Shown: positions 52,123-61,594, counted from the stretch's first letter. The stretch: 64,000 nucleotides of DNA from Streptomyces sp. QL37 (GCF_002941025.1 NZ_PTJS01000001.1:7082605-7146604); one strand, 5' to 3'. Numbers and translations: made by a program. The notes: generated by a model from the sequence alone, not told the origin.

Positions 52123-52142
52123 CGCGGCGTCCCCTCACACGG

Positions 52143-52183
52143 ACGGGCGCGGTCCGGGGCCAGTGGCCCCGGACCGCGCCCGT
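52143..52183. terminator. Bidirectional terminator after the peptide-binding gene
   Basis: Perfect 19-bp stem (52143-52161 with 52165-52183, outer ACGGGCGC/GCGCCCGT) closed by a 3-nt AGT loop, between converging genes. One of the strongest hairpins in the window. Confidence 0.88.
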
Positions 52184-52203
52184 TCCCGCGTCCGCGCCCC
52201 GTC

Positions 52204-52875
52204 TCACTGGGCGCCGGGACGCACCAGACCGCTCTCGTAGGCGTAGACCGCCGCCTGCACACGGTCCCGCAGCCCCAGCTTCGTCAGCACATGGCCCACA
52301 TGCGTCTTGACCGTCGTCTCGCTCACGAACAGGTCCGCCGCGATCTCGGCGTTGGACAGCCCGCGCGCCACCAGCTTCAGCACCTCGACCTCGCGCTCGG
52401 TCAGGGTGTGCAGGGCGTCCGGGACGGGGTCCTCGCCCGAGGGCAGGTGGTCGGCGTACTTGTCGAGCAGTCGTCGCGTGATGCTCGGCGCCAGCATCGC
52501 CTCGCCCGCGGCCACCACCCGGATGGCCTGCACCAGCTCGTTGGCCGGCGCGTCCTTCAGCAGGAAGCCACTGGCGCCGGCGCGCAGCGCCTCCACCACG
52601 TACTCGTCGAGATCGAACGTCGTCAGCACCAGGACCTTCGCCGGGCCGTCCCGCCCGGGACCCGTGATCTGGCGGGTCGCCTCGACCCCGTCCATCCGCG
52701 GCATCCGGATGTCCATGAGCACGACATCGGGCTGCAGCGCCCGCACCTGATCGATGGCCTGCAGGCCGTCCCCGGCCTCACCGACCACCGCCAGATCGCC
52801 CTCCGCCTCCAGGATCATCCGGAAACCGGTGCGCAGCAGTGGTTGATCATCGACGAGCAGGACGCGGATAGCCAC
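52204..52875 (-). CDS. NarL/LuxR-type response regulator, orphan
   Basis: 223 residues. Receiver domain (about residues 1-120) with acidic pocket VDDQ, phospho-acceptor Asp in VLMDIRMPRMDG, Thr in VLTTFD and Lys in LLKDAP, so it should be phosphorylated. The C-terminal LuxR helix-turn-helix has LTEREVEVLKLVARGLSNAEIAADLFVSETTVKTHVGHVL. No sensor kinase gene is adjacent. GTG start at 52873-52875 with AAGGAG five bases upstream. It lies 9 nt behind the RecB-like nuclease gene in the same direction and is likely co-transcribed with it. Confidence 0.93.
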   Translation of the reverse strand: MAIRVLLVDDQPLLRTGFRMILEAEGDLAVVGEAGDGLQAIDQVRALQPDVVLMDIRMPRMDGVEATRQITGPGRDGPAKVLVLTTFDLDEYVVEALRAGASGFLLKDAPANELVQAIRVVAAGEAMLAPSITRRLLDKYADHLPSGEDPVPDALHTLTEREVEVLKLVARGLSNAEIAADLFVSETTVKTHVGHVLTKLGLRDRVQAAVYAYESGLVRPGAQ

Positions 52876-52884
52876 GTAATCTCC

Positions 52885-53796
52885 TTAAGGGCCTTCGAGG
52901 GCCGCGGGCTGACCGGCCTCGGACCGGGCCGGCTCCATTCTGCCCTGCACAGCCTCCACCGACTCGGGCGGGCGGACGGACAGCGGATAGACCGGGGGAG
53001 TCCCGCCGAATTCCGGGCAGACCGCGCGGTGGTCGCACCAGCCGCAGAGCTTCGTCGGCCTCGGCCGCCACTCGCCCGTCTCGGTGGCCAGCCGGATCGC
53101 CTCCCACAGCGCCAGCAGCTTGCGCTCCACCCGCTCGAGGTCCGCCGGAACGGGGTCGTACGTCAGCACGTCACCGCTGCCGAGATAGACCAGCTGGAGC
53201 CGACGCGGGACCACGTTCTTCAGACGCCACACCACGAGGGCGTAGAACTTCATCTGGAACAGCGCGCCCTCCGCGTACTCCGGCCGGGGAGCCTTGCCCG
53301 TCTTGTAGTCCACGATGCGGACGTCACCCGTGGGGGTCACGTCCACGCGGTCGATCACCCCGCGCAGCCTCAGCCCCGAGTCCAGCTCCGTCTCGACGAA
53401 CAGCTCCCGCTCGGCAGGCTCAAGGCGGGTCGGGTCCTCCAGCGAGAACCACCGCTCCACGAGCCGCTCCGCCTCACCCAGCCACCCCGCGAGCCGCTCT
53501 CCTCCGGGGTCCCCCTCGAAGAGCTCCGTCAGCTCGGGCTTGGACTCGAGCAGACGGTCCCACTGGCCCGGGATCAGCGCCTTGGCCCTCGGCGCCGTAC
53601 GGTCCGCCGCGGGGGCGTCGAACAGACGCTCAAGCACCGCATGCACCAGCGTGCCCCGGGTAGCAGCCTCACTGGGCTTCTCCGGGAGCTTGTCGATGAC
53701 CCGGAAGCGGTACAGCAGGGGGCACTGCATGAAATCGCTCGCGCGCGACGGCGACAGGGACGAGGGTGGCTGAGGCGGGCGCGGTACGGACGTCAT
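52885..53796 (-). CDS. RecB-family PD-(D/E)XK exonuclease with probable Fe-S cluster
   Basis: 303 residues of the Cas4/RecB-type nuclease family. Core residues are His in GTLVHAVLERLF, Asp in GVIDRVDV and Asp-x-Lys in RIVDYKTGKAP, plus a Gln/Tyr motif FQMKFYALV. Four Cys could hold a 4Fe-4S cluster: one near the N-terminus (FMQCPLLYRFR) and three in CGWCDHRAVC, as in AddB-like nucleases. It probably degrades DNA ends in repair. The start ATG 53794-53796 has a TAGGGT -10 box seven bases upstream, so the mRNA is leaderless. Followed by a response regulator gene. Confidence 0.88.
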   Translation of the reverse strand: MTSVPRPPQPPSSLSPSRASDFMQCPLLYRFRVIDKLPEKPSEAATRGTLVHAVLERLFDAPAADRTAPRAKALIPGQWDRLLESKPELTELFEGDPGGERLAGWLGEAERLVERWFSLEDPTRLEPAERELFVETELDSGLRLRGVIDRVDVTPTGDVRIVDYKTGKAPRPEYAEGALFQMKFYALVVWRLKNVVPRRLQLVYLGSGDVLTYDPVPADLERVERKLLALWEAIRLATETGEWRPRPTKLCGWCDHRAVCPEFGGTPPVYPLSVRPPESVEAVQGRMEPARSEAGQPAALEGP

Positions 53797-53803
53797 GTCG
53801 CAG

Positions 53804-53809
53804 ACCCTA
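53804..53809 (-). promoter_or_regulatory. -10 box of the leaderless RecB-like gene
   Basis: On the minus strand TAGGGT ends seven bases before the start codon (53796), indicating leaderless transcription. Confidence 0.5.
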
Positions 53810-53900
53810 CGGCCCGCCACCGACACCGAGCGGCATACCATCGACGACAGAGCTCGCACACAGCATGATCGTGGCAGAAGCCACCGACCGAAGGGACCAC

Positions 53901-55151
53901 GTGGACGAGAGCGGCGACAGCGGGCGCCCGCAGCCCGGCGCGGGGGACAAGGACCCCGGCACCGGACCGGACAAGGGCAGTCCGCGACGCCCGGCGGACC
54001 CGGGAGGCGGCCTCCTGATGGGGCGCCCCTTCGGTGTGCCCGTGTACGTCGCACCCAGCTGGTTCGTCGTCGCGGCTCTGATCACATGGGTCTTCGGCGG
54101 ACAGCTCGACCGCGTCCTGCCGGAACTCGGCGGGGCCCGCTACCTGGTCGCGCTCTTCTTCGCGATCGCCTTCTACGCGTCCGTCCTCGTCCACGAGCTC
54201 GCCCACACCGTGGCCGCCCTGCGCTACAAGCTGCCGGTGCGCCGCATCCAGCTCCAGTTCTTCGGCGGCGTCTCCGAGATCGAGAAGGAGACCGAGACCC
54301 CCGGCCGCGAGTTCGTCCTCGCCTTCGTGGGCCCCCTGCTCTCCCTCGTCCTCGGCGGTGTCTTCTACATCCCGCTCCAGTTCGTCGAGGCGGGCACCGT
54401 CCCCGGCGTGCTCCTCGCCGGGCTGATGGTCTCCAACCTCATCGTGGCCGCCTTCAACCTGCTCCCCGGCCTGCCCCTCGACGGGGGGCGCATGCTCCGC
54501 GCCGTCGTCTGGAAGATCACGGGCAAGCCGATGAGCGGCACCATCGCCGCCGCGTGGGTCGGCCGGGGCCTGGCCGTCACCGTCCTCATCGGCCTGCCCC
54601 TCCTCACGCACACCGGCGCGCTCGGCAACGCCACCAGCGAGATCAGCGGGGTGGAGACGGTCACCGACGCGCTGCTCGCCGCGATCCTCGCCGGCATCAT
54701 CTGGACCGGCGCCGGCAACAGCCTGCGCATGGCCCGCCTGCGCGAACACCTCCCCGACCTGCGGGCCCGCACCCTCACCCGGCGGGCGGTGCCCGTCGAG
54801 TCCGCGACCCCGCTCTCCGAGGCACTCCGCCGCGCCAACGAGGCGGGCGCCCGCGCCCTCGTCGTCGTCGACGGACAGGGCAGCCCCAAGGGGGTCGTCC
54901 GGGAGGCGGCCATCGCCTCCGTCCCCGAACACCGACGGCCCTGGGTGGCCGTCAGCGGCCTCGCCCAGGACATCACCGACGGCATGAGGGTTCCGGCCGA
55001 ACTCGCGGGCGAAGCCCTTCTGGACCGGTTGAAGGCCACCCCGGCCACCGAGTACCTGGTGGTCGAGGAGACCGGCGAGATCTACGGCGTCCTCTCCACC
55101 GCCGACGTCGAGCGCGCCTTCGTCAAGGCCATGGCCCGTCCCTCGGCCTGA
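53901..55151 (+). CDS. Site-2 protease family (M50) metalloprotease with CBS domains
   Basis: 416-residue intramembrane zinc protease. Zinc motif HELAH (in LVHELAHTVAAL) lies in an early membrane segment and the third ligand in NLLPGLPLDGGRML. Two CBS-like domains at the C-terminus (PLSEALRRANEAGARALVVV and EYLVVEETGEIYGVLSTADVERA) probably sense nucleotides. It may cut a membrane-bound anti-sigma factor; no target is encoded nearby. I chose GTG 53901 because AAGGGA lies four bases upstream; an ATG at 53865 is the alternative. Divergent from the RecB-like gene. Confidence 0.88.
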   Translation: MDESGDSGRPQPGAGDKDPGTGPDKGSPRRPADPGGGLLMGRPFGVPVYVAPSWFVVAALITWVFGGQLDRVLPELGGARYLVALFFAIAFYASVLVHELAHTVAALRYKLPVRRIQLQFFGGVSEIEKETETPGREFVLAFVGPLLSLVLGGVFYIPLQFVEAGTVPGVLLAGLMVSNLIVAAFNLLPGLPLDGGRMLRAVVWKITGKPMSGTIAAAWVGRGLAVTVLIGLPLLTHTGALGNATSEISGVETVTDALLAAILAGIIWTGAGNSLRMARLREHLPDLRARTLTRRAVPVESATPLSEALRRANEAGARALVVVDGQGSPKGVVREAAIASVPEHRRPWVAVSGLAQDITDGMRVPAELAGEALLDRLKATPATEYLVVEETGEIYGVLSTADVERAFVKAMARPSA

Positions 55152-55180
55152 CACCCGGAAAGCGGCCCCCGAAATACCGG

Positions 55181-56101
<921 letters not shown>

Positions 56102-56114
56102 CCCGTACAACGCG

Positions 56115-56171
56115 AAGGCGCCGCAGCCGAGTTCTTGGGACCGATCCGGGAGCCAGGCGGCGGCGCCTTTT
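56115..56171 (+). terminator. Terminator of trmI
   Basis: AAGGCGCCGC (56115-56124) pairs perfectly with GCGGCGCCTT (56160-56169) across a 35-nt loop and is followed by T residues (TTTT through 56171). Confidence 0.65.
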
Positions 56172-56299
56172 CCGTCGGCCGCGACGACCCCGCCGTTCCC
56201 CTCGGGTGTGAGGTGTGGCACGATGCTGGCCACCCCGCCCGCCGACATCCGTTCGGCACCCGCCTATCCAGGCACCAGGAACCACAGGAGACATACCGC

Positions 56300-56896
56300 G
56301 TGCAGACCTCCGCGCTCCCGGACCTCGCGCACACCGACGCCAAGCCGGTGCACTGGCTCGCCACGGCGACGGCGATGGCCGCGGTCGTCGCCGCCGCGGG
56401 CCTGCTCCAGCCGGAGGCGGCCACCGCGACGGCCTCCGCGTCCGAGCACCGCGTCACCACGCAGCACGGGAGTGCGCCCGCCGCGAAGGCGCCCGACCCG
56501 GCCCGGGTCGCCTTCCCGCTCGATTGCGGCGCCGCCGGACACACCGTGGCCGAAAGCGCACCCGGGGACCTCGACGGGGACGGCGGGCCCGAGACCGTAG
56601 CCGTCGTGCGCTGCGCCGCGGGGTCGGGCACCCCGCCCAGCGGCATCTACGTCGTGACACAGCCGAGCGGGGCCGCACCCCGGGTCGTGGCGACCCTGGT
56701 GGACCCCGCTCAGAAACTCAACGTCACCGGCTTCACCGTCCGTGACGGCCGGGTGTCGGCGACCCTGCTCGGCTACTCCTCGGCCGACGTGCCGCGCTGC
56801 TGCCCCGACGAGCAGGAGAGCGCCTCCTGGCAGTGGAAGGGCAACGCCTTCATCAAGTCCGCCGGCCCTGCGGGCTCCACCGCGCTAGGCGTCTGA
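56300..56896 (+). CDS. Secreted or membrane-anchored protein with an FG-GAP/VCBS-like motif
   Basis: 198 residues, function unknown. A hydrophobic segment near the start (WLATATAMAAVVAAAGLL, about residues 19-36) is a signal peptide or anchor. The body contains GDLDGDGGPETVAVVRC, a calcium-binding-type loop seen in FG-GAP/VCBS repeat proteins, once only. Four Cys, two adjacent (VPRCCPDE). The start is GTG 56300 with AGGAG nine bases upstream. It lies between trmI and the convergent ferredoxin gene, a position where an unknown membrane protein is often annotated in Streptomyces. Confidence 0.65.
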   Translation: MQTSALPDLAHTDAKPVHWLATATAMAAVVAAAGLLQPEAATATASASEHRVTTQHGSAPAAKAPDPARVAFPLDCGAAGHTVAESAPGDLDGDGGPETVAVVRCAAGSGTPPSGIYVVTQPSGAAPRVVATLVDPAQKLNVTGFTVRDGRVSATLLGYSSADVPRCCPDEQESASWQWKGNAFIKSAGPAGSTALGV

Positions 56897-56900
56897 GCCG

Positions 56901-57212
56901 TTACTCCGCGTCCGGCCCGAAGACCTCTACATTGTCCGAAACGCGACGCACGTGGATGCAGTCGCCCGGGCATTCCTTGGCCGAGTCGACGACGTCCTGG
57001 AGGAGGGGCAGCGGCACCGGTGTGGTGGCGCCCTTGTCCTGGAGGAGCTCGTCCTCGTCGCTCTTGACGTACGCCAGACCGTCGATGTCCAGCTCGAACA
57101 CCTCGGGTGCGTACTGCACGCAGATGCCGTCGCCCGTACAGAGATCCTGGTCGATCCAGACCTCGAGGTCCTGCGTGTCGCTGTCGCCCGGAGCGTCCTG
57201 CTGCACGGTCAT
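56901..57212 (-). CDS. 3Fe-4S-type ferredoxin
   Basis: 103-residue small electron-transfer protein. Cluster ligands are in CTGDGICVQYAPEVFEL and CPGDCIHV; the first group reads Cys-x5-Cys, lacking the middle Cys of a 4Fe-4S motif, so a 3Fe-4S cluster is expected. Such ferredoxins serve cytochromes P450 and other oxidoreductases, but no partner is adjacent. ATG at 57210-57212. It is divergent from arc across a 241-nt region and overlaps nothing; its stop lies 4 nt from the gene at 56300. Confidence 0.88.
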   Translation of the reverse strand: MTVQQDAPGDSDTQDLEVWIDQDLCTGDGICVQYAPEVFELDIDGLAYVKSDEDELLQDKGATTPVPLPLLQDVVDSAKECPGDCIHVRRVSDNVEVFGPDAE

Positions 57213-57263
57213 GTGTCCTGCCGTTCCCTGCGTATCTGCACCAATTGAAGCCAGCCCTGACGG

Positions 57264-57274
57264 GTGTTGAACAC
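57264..57274. promoter_or_regulatory. Palindrome in the ferredoxin/arc divergent region
   Basis: GTGTTGAACAC is an 11-bp palindrome (GTGTT-G-AACAC), 51 nt upstream of the ferredoxin start. It may be an operator; the regulator is unknown. Confidence 0.4.
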
Positions 57275-57407
57275 TTCGACGATACAACCGGCTGCTTTCC
57301 CGTGGCGAAGGGTGGGTATTCCCTTGGCGTGAGGGAGAGCGCAAGGGTGAAGATCGGACAGACTCCCGGGTCTTTGTGATCTAGGGGTTTCAATCATCAC
57401 CCACCCA

Positions 57408-57416
57408 GGTAGGGTC
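57408..57416 (+). promoter_or_regulatory. arc -10 element GGTAGGGTC
   Basis: GGTAGGGTC contains the -10-like TAGGGT (57410-57415), 38 nt before the arc start codon. The same 9-mer stands upstream of pup and prcB. A weak -35 TTTCAA is 16 nt upstream. Confidence 0.55.
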
Positions 57417-57453
57417 AGGAAGCGTCCAGCTCCCCTTGGAGGAGGTGAGGACC

Positions 57454-59220
57454 GTGGCAGCCCACGACGACGACATCAACCGCGGCAACCGGCCCGGGCG
57501 AGGGTCAGAGGACCCAGCCGGCCAGGTCGCCTATCTCGAGCAGGAAATCGCCGTCCTGCGACGTAAGCTCGCCGACTCTCCGCGTCATACGAGGATTCTC
57601 GAAGAGCGGATCGTCGAGTTGCAGACCAACCTGGCAGGCGTGTCCGCGCAGAACGAGCGGCTCGCCAACACACTCCGGGAGGCCCGCGACCAGATCGTGG
57701 CCCTCAAGGAGGAGGTCGACCGGCTCGCACAGCCGCCGGCCGGCTTCGGTGTCTTCCTGCAGGCGAACGAGGACGACACATGCGACATCTTCACCGGGGG
57801 CCGCAAGCTCCGGGTGAACGTCAGCCCCAGCGTCGAGCTCGAGGGCCTCCGGCGAGGCCAGGAGGTCATGCTCAACGAGGCGCTCAACGTGGTCGAGGCC
57901 ATGGAATTCGAGCGGGCCGGGGACATCGTCACCCTCAAGGAGATCCTTGAGGACGGCGAGCGCGCCCTGGTCGTCGGGCACACCGACGAGGAGCGGGTGG
58001 TGAGGCTCGCCGAGCCTCTGCTGGACATCACCATCCGCCCCGGCGACGCCCTCCTGCTCGAACCCAGGTCCGGCTACGTCTACGAAGTGGTCCCCAAGAG
58101 CGAGGTCGAGGAGCTCGTTCTCGAAGAGGTCCCGGACATCGACTACAACAAGATCGGCGGTCTGGGCGACCAGATCGAACTGATCCGCGACGCGGTCGAG
58201 CTCCCGTACCTCCACCCGGACCTCTTCAAGGAGCACGAACTCCGCCCGCCGAAGGGCATCCTGCTCTACGGCCCTCCAGGCTGCGGCAAGACACTCATTG
58301 CCAAGGCCGTCGCCAATTCGCTGGCCAAGAAGGTCGCCGAGGTCACGGGACAGCCCGCGGGGAAGAGCTACTTCCTCAATATCAAGGGTCCCGAGCTCCT
58401 CAACAAGTACGTCGGTGAGACCGAGCGGCACATCCGTCTCGTCTTCCAGCGTGCCCGGGAGAAGGCGAGCGAGGGCACCCCCGTCATCGTCTTCTTCGAC
58501 GAGATGGAATCCCTCTTCCGCACCCGTGGTTCCGGCGTCAGCTCGGACGTGGAGAACACCATCGTCCCCCAGCTGCTCGCCGAGATCGACGGTGTGGAGG
58601 GGCTGGAGAACGTCATCGTCATCGGTGCCTCCAACCGTGAGGACATGATCGACCCCGCGATCCTGCGGCCCGGCCGTCTCGATGTGAAGATCAAGATCGA
58701 GCGTCCGGACGCGGAGGCGGCGAAGGACATCTTCGCCAAGTACCTCACCCCCTCGCTGCCGCTGCACTCGGACGACCTGTCCGAGCACACCGGGTCGAGG
58801 GAGGCCGCCGCCCACGCGATGATCCAGTCCGTCGTGGAGCGGATGTACACGGAATCCGAGGAGAACCGCTTCCTCGAGGTCACCTACGCGAACGGCGACA
58901 AGGAAGTCCTGTACTTCAAGGACTTCAACTCCGGAGCGATGATTCAGAACATCGTGGACCGGGCAAAGAAAATGGCCATCAAGGCATTCCTCGAGCAGGG
59001 CCAGAAGGGCCTGCGCGTCTCCCACCTCCTCCAGGCCTGTGTGGACGAGTTCAAGGAGAACGAGGACCTGCCCAACACGACCAACCCGGACGACTGGGCC
59101 AGGATTTCCGGAAAGAAGGGCGAGCGGATCGTGTTCATCCGCACACTCGTCACCGGAAAGCAGGGCGCGGACACCGGTCGCTCCATCGACACGGTGGCGA
59201 ATACCGGACAGTACCTGTAA
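57454..59220 (+). CDS. arc: Proteasomal AAA+ ATPase ARC/Mpa
   Basis: 588-residue hexameric ATPase that recognises Pup-tagged proteins, unfolds them and feeds the 20S proteasome. An N-terminal coiled coil (about residues 20-80) binds Pup. Two OB folds follow. The AAA+ domain has Walker A GPPGCGKT (about residue 272) and Walker B IVFFDEME (about residue 348). The C-terminus ends GQYL, the proteasome-docking motif with penultimate Tyr. I chose the GTG at 57454 because of AGGAGGTGA just upstream. Downstream dop, pup, prcB and prcA complete the pathway; only the Pup ligase gene pafA is outside the window. Confidence 0.96.
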   Translation: MAAHDDDINRGNRPGRGSEDPAGQVAYLEQEIAVLRRKLADSPRHTRILEERIVELQTNLAGVSAQNERLANTLREARDQIVALKEEVDRLAQPPAGFGVFLQANEDDTCDIFTGGRKLRVNVSPSVELEGLRRGQEVMLNEALNVVEAMEFERAGDIVTLKEILEDGERALVVGHTDEERVVRLAEPLLDITIRPGDALLLEPRSGYVYEVVPKSEVEELVLEEVPDIDYNKIGGLGDQIELIRDAVELPYLHPDLFKEHELRPPKGILLYGPPGCGKTLIAKAVANSLAKKVAEVTGQPAGKSYFLNIKGPELLNKYVGETERHIRLVFQRAREKASEGTPVIVFFDEMESLFRTRGSGVSSDVENTIVPQLLAEIDGVEGLENVIVIGASNREDMIDPAILRPGRLDVKIKIERPDAEAAKDIFAKYLTPSLPLHSDDLSEHTGSREAAAHAMIQSVVERMYTESEENRFLEVTYANGDKEVLYFKDFNSGAMIQNIVDRAKKMAIKAFLEQGQKGLRVSHLLQACVDEFKENEDLPNTTNPDDWARISGKKGERIVFIRTLVTGKQGADTGRSIDTVANTGQYL

Positions 59221-59271
59221 AACGCAGACCGGCTGCGGATGCCCGGCAGGGTATCCGCAGCCGGCCGTTTT
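59219..59271 (+). terminator. Terminator of arc
   Basis: CCGGCTGCGGAT (59229-59240) and ATCCGCAGCCGG (59253-59264) form a perfect 12-bp stem; flanking AAAACG (59219-59224) and CGTTTT (59266-59271) can extend it and supply a U-tract. dop therefore needs its own promoter; TAGGCT at 59337-59342 is a candidate. Confidence 0.8.
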
Positions 59272-59447
59272 CCCGGCAGCTCCGGCCACACCCGAACAAT
59301 GACGCAATTGATCTCCCCACCGGCGCAGTGGCGCTCTAGGCTCTGCCGTACCGCCGAGTCGCGCAGTGCGGGGACGGGCACCGCGGACCAGCAGCGGTAC
59401 TTGAGCGCCGCTCCCGGACGGGAGCGACGCCGGGCAAGGAGGGCCGC

Positions 59448-60959
59448 ATGACCGTACGGCGAGTGATGGGCATCGAGACGGAGTACGGGATCTCCGTCCC
59501 CGGTCAACCCAACGCCAATGCCATGCTCACCTCGTCCCAGATCGTCAACGCCTACGCGGCGGCGATGCACCGGGCGCGCCGCGCCCGCTGGGACTTCGAG
59601 GAGGAGAACCCGCTGCGCGACGCGCGAGGCTTCGACCTCGCCCGTGAGACCGCGGACTCCAGCCAGCTCACCGACGAGGACATCGGCCTTGCCAATGTCA
59701 TCCTCACCAACGGTGCGCGGCTGTACGTCGACCACGCGCACCCCGAATACAGCTCACCCGAGATCACCAATCCGCTGGACGCGGTGCTCTGGGACAAGGC
59801 CGGCGAGCGGGTGATGGCGGAGGCGGCCGAACGGGCGGCCGCGATCCCGGGCGCCCAGCCGATCCATCTGTACAAGAACAACACCGACAACAAGGGCGCG
59901 TCCTACGGCACGCACGAGAACTACCTGATGAAGAGGGAGACCCCCTTCTCGGACATCGTGCGCCATCTGACCCCGTTCTTCGTCTCCCGCCAGGTCGTGA
60001 CCGGCGCGGGCCGGGTCGGCATCGGCCAGGACGGCCATGAGCACGGGTTCCAGATCAGTCAGCGCGCGGACTACTTCGAGGTCGAGGTCGGCCTGGAGAC
60101 GACCCTCAAGCGCCCCATCATCAACACCCGCGACGAACCGCACTCCGACGCCGAGAAGTACCGCAGGCTGCACGTGATCATCGGCGACGCGAACCTCTCC
60201 GAGATCTCGACGTACCTGAAGCTCGGCACCACCTCGCTGGTCCTGGCCATGATCGAGGACGGCTTCATCAATGTCGACCTGGCGGTCGACCAGCCGGTCC
60301 GCACGCTGCACCAGGTCTCGCACGACCCGACACTGAAGCAACTGGTCACGCTCCGTAGCGGCCGGACGCTCACCGCGGTGCAGCTGCAGATGGAGTACTT
60401 CGAGCTGGGCCGCAAGTACGTCGAGGAGCGGTACGGGGCGGACGCCGACGAGCAGACCAAGGATGTCCTGGCCCGCTGGGAGGACACCCTGAACCGCCTG
60501 GAGAACGACCCGATGAGTCTCTCGGGCGAGCTGGACTGGATCGCCAAGCGGGAGCTCATGGAGGGGTACCGGCGCCGTGACGGCCTGGACTGGGACGCCC
60601 CGCGCCTGCACCTGGTGGACCTCCAGTACGCCGACGTGCGGGCCGACAAGGGCCTGTACAACCGTCTGGCGGCCCGGGGGAAGATCAAGCGGCTCCTCGA
60701 CGAGAACGACGTCGAGAGGGCCCGTACGAAGCCTCCCGAGGACACCAGGGCCTATTTCCGGGGCCGCTGCCTGGAGCAGTACGCGGACGACGTCGCCGCG
60801 GCCTCCTGGGACTCGGTCATCTTCGATCTGCCCGACCGTGACTCGCTGCAACGGGTCCCCACGATGGAACCGTTGCGGGGTACACGCGCCCACGTGAAGG
60901 ACCTCCTGGACCGCTGCCGCACCGCGGAAGAGCTGGTCCGGACGCTCACGGGGGGCTGA
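59448..60959 (+). CDS. dop: Pup deamidase/depupylase
   Basis: 503-residue enzyme of the glutamine-synthetase-like Pup family. It deamidates Pup-Gln to Pup-Glu where needed and removes Pup from substrates. The N-terminal [13 protein letters not shown] holds a metal/ATP-binding Glu. [35 protein letters not shown] and the C-terminal [20 protein letters not shown] are typical. It is distinguished from the ligase PafA by the insertion loop early in the protein. ATG 59448 with AAGGAGG five bases upstream. A perfect terminator separates it from arc. With Pup ending in Glu here, its main role should be depupylation. Confidence 0.95.
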   Translation: MTVRRVMGIETEYGISVPGQPNANAMLTSSQIVNAYAAAMHRARRARWDFEEENPLRDARGFDLARETADSSQLTDEDIGLANVILTNGARLYVDHAHPEYSSPEITNPLDAVLWDKAGERVMAEAAERAAAIPGAQPIHLYKNNTDNKGASYGTHENYLMKRETPFSDIVRHLTPFFVSRQVVTGAGRVGIGQDGHEHGFQISQRADYFEVEVGLETTLKRPIINTRDEPHSDAEKYRRLHVIIGDANLSEISTYLKLGTTSLVLAMIEDGFINVDLAVDQPVRTLHQVSHDPTLKQLVTLRSGRTLTAVQLQMEYFELGRKYVEERYGADADEQTKDVLARWEDTLNRLENDPMSLSGELDWIAKRELMEGYRRRDGLDWDAPRLHLVDLQYADVRADKGLYNRLAARGKIKRLLDENDVERARTKPPEDTRAYFRGRCLEQYADDVAAASWDSVIFDLPDRDSLQRVPTMEPLRGTRAHVKDLLDRCRTAEELVRTLTGG

Positions 60960-61035
60960 AAGGCGTCCCGGCTGGGAATCAATCAGATGACCTCCGGACG
61001 TTGAGGAAAGTACCGGGCCAATGTCGGACCCCGTA

Positions 61036-61044
61036 GGTAGGGTC
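61036..61044 (+). promoter_or_regulatory. pup -10 element GGTAGGGTC
   Basis: GGTAGGGTC, the same 9-mer as ahead of arc and prcB, lies 35 nt before the pup start codon. The matching -35 element is weak. Confidence 0.5.
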
Positions 61045-61079
61045 TGATCAAGTGCTTCGAACCGAGCGGGGTGAGCTAC

Positions 61080-61298
61080 ATGGCGACCAAGGACACCGGC
61101 GGCGGACAGCAGAAGGCGACGCGTTCCACCGAGGAGACCGAGGAGCAGGCGCAGGACGCGCAGGCGTCCGAGGACCTTGCGGAGCGACAGGAGAAGCTCA
61201 GCGAGGACGTGGACGACGTCCTCGACGAGATCGATGACGTACTCGAGTCCAATGCCGAGGACTTCGTTCGATCGTTCGTCCAAAAGGGTGGCGAGTAA
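61080..61298 (+). CDS. pup: Prokaryotic ubiquitin-like protein Pup
   Basis: 72-residue disordered modifier that is attached through its C-terminal Glu to lysines of proteins destined for the proteasome. It has a charged low-complexity N-terminus, a helical ARC-binding stretch (LAERQEKLSEDVDDVLDEIDDVLE) and the C-terminus FVQKGGE. It ends in GGE and not GGQ, so it does not need deamidation before ligation. ATG 61080 with GGGGTGAG upstream; the in-frame upstream start at 61071 would add three residues. Between dop and prcB; a perfect 21-bp hairpin follows. Confidence 0.96.
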   Translation: MATKDTGGGQQKATRSTEETEEQAQDAQASEDLAERQEKLSEDVDDVLDEIDDVLESNAEDFVRSFVQKGGE

Positions 61299-61350
61299 CA
61301 CCCGGAGATCCGGTCCGGACCGCTCGCCGACGATCTCGCGCAGTCGGCCG

Positions 61351-61401
61351 GCGCCTTCCGCGGGATGCCCCGCCCGTCCAGGGGCATCCCGCGGAAGGCG
61401 C
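61351..61401 (+). terminator. Terminator after pup
   Basis: Perfect 21-bp stem: 61351-61371 with 61381-61401 (outer GCGCCTTCC/GGAAGGCGC), 9-nt loop. It sits where the 5' part of an endonuclease VII gene would be expected. Confidence 0.85.
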
Positions 61402-61417
61402 TTCCGCACCCGGGATC

Positions 61418-61594
61418 ATGTTGATCACCGTCACAGGGCGGGTAGGGTCCGTGGCGTACTGCTTCAACTGCAATTCGGCCATCGGCAAGTTGGGGGATGA
61501 TCCTGACTCCTTGCGCAGGGCCATCGCATACCTGGAGGGAAACGCGTGGAAGCCAACACTCGTAGCACCGGGCGTCTACCAGCTGCCTTCCTGA
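61418..61594 (+). pseudogene. Truncated endonuclease VII remnant
   Basis: This short frame (58 codons from ATG 61418, stop TGA 61592-61594) matches the C-terminal end of recombination endonuclease VII-like proteins: YCFNCNSAIGKLGDD, then [15 protein letters not shown] and a final APGVYQLPS. In intact homologues the HNH zinc and catalytic part (HxHxTGRVRGxLCxNCN) precedes this; here only TVTGRVGSVAYCFNCN remains, and upstream sequence is a terminator hairpin. The 3' half overlaps the first 49 bases of prcB in another frame. Full-length copies occur at this position in other Streptomyces, as I recall. It may still be translated as a 58-residue peptide, but without an HNH centre it cannot be a nuclease. 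Confidence 0.75.
61421..61448 (+). promoter_or_regulatory. Promoter of prcBA
   Basis: TTGATC (61421-61426) and TAGGGT (61443-61448) are spaced by 16 nt, the best-matched -35/-10 pair in the proteasome cluster. The -10 is within GGTAGGGTC (61441-61449), shared with arc and pup. It lies inside the endonuclease VII remnant. The leader to prcB is about 90 nt. Confidence 0.65.

Noticed and set aside
61418..61594. A functional endonuclease gene between pup and prcB
   Set aside because: Only the C-terminal signature is present. The HNH metal and catalytic residues are missing, so it is called a remnant.
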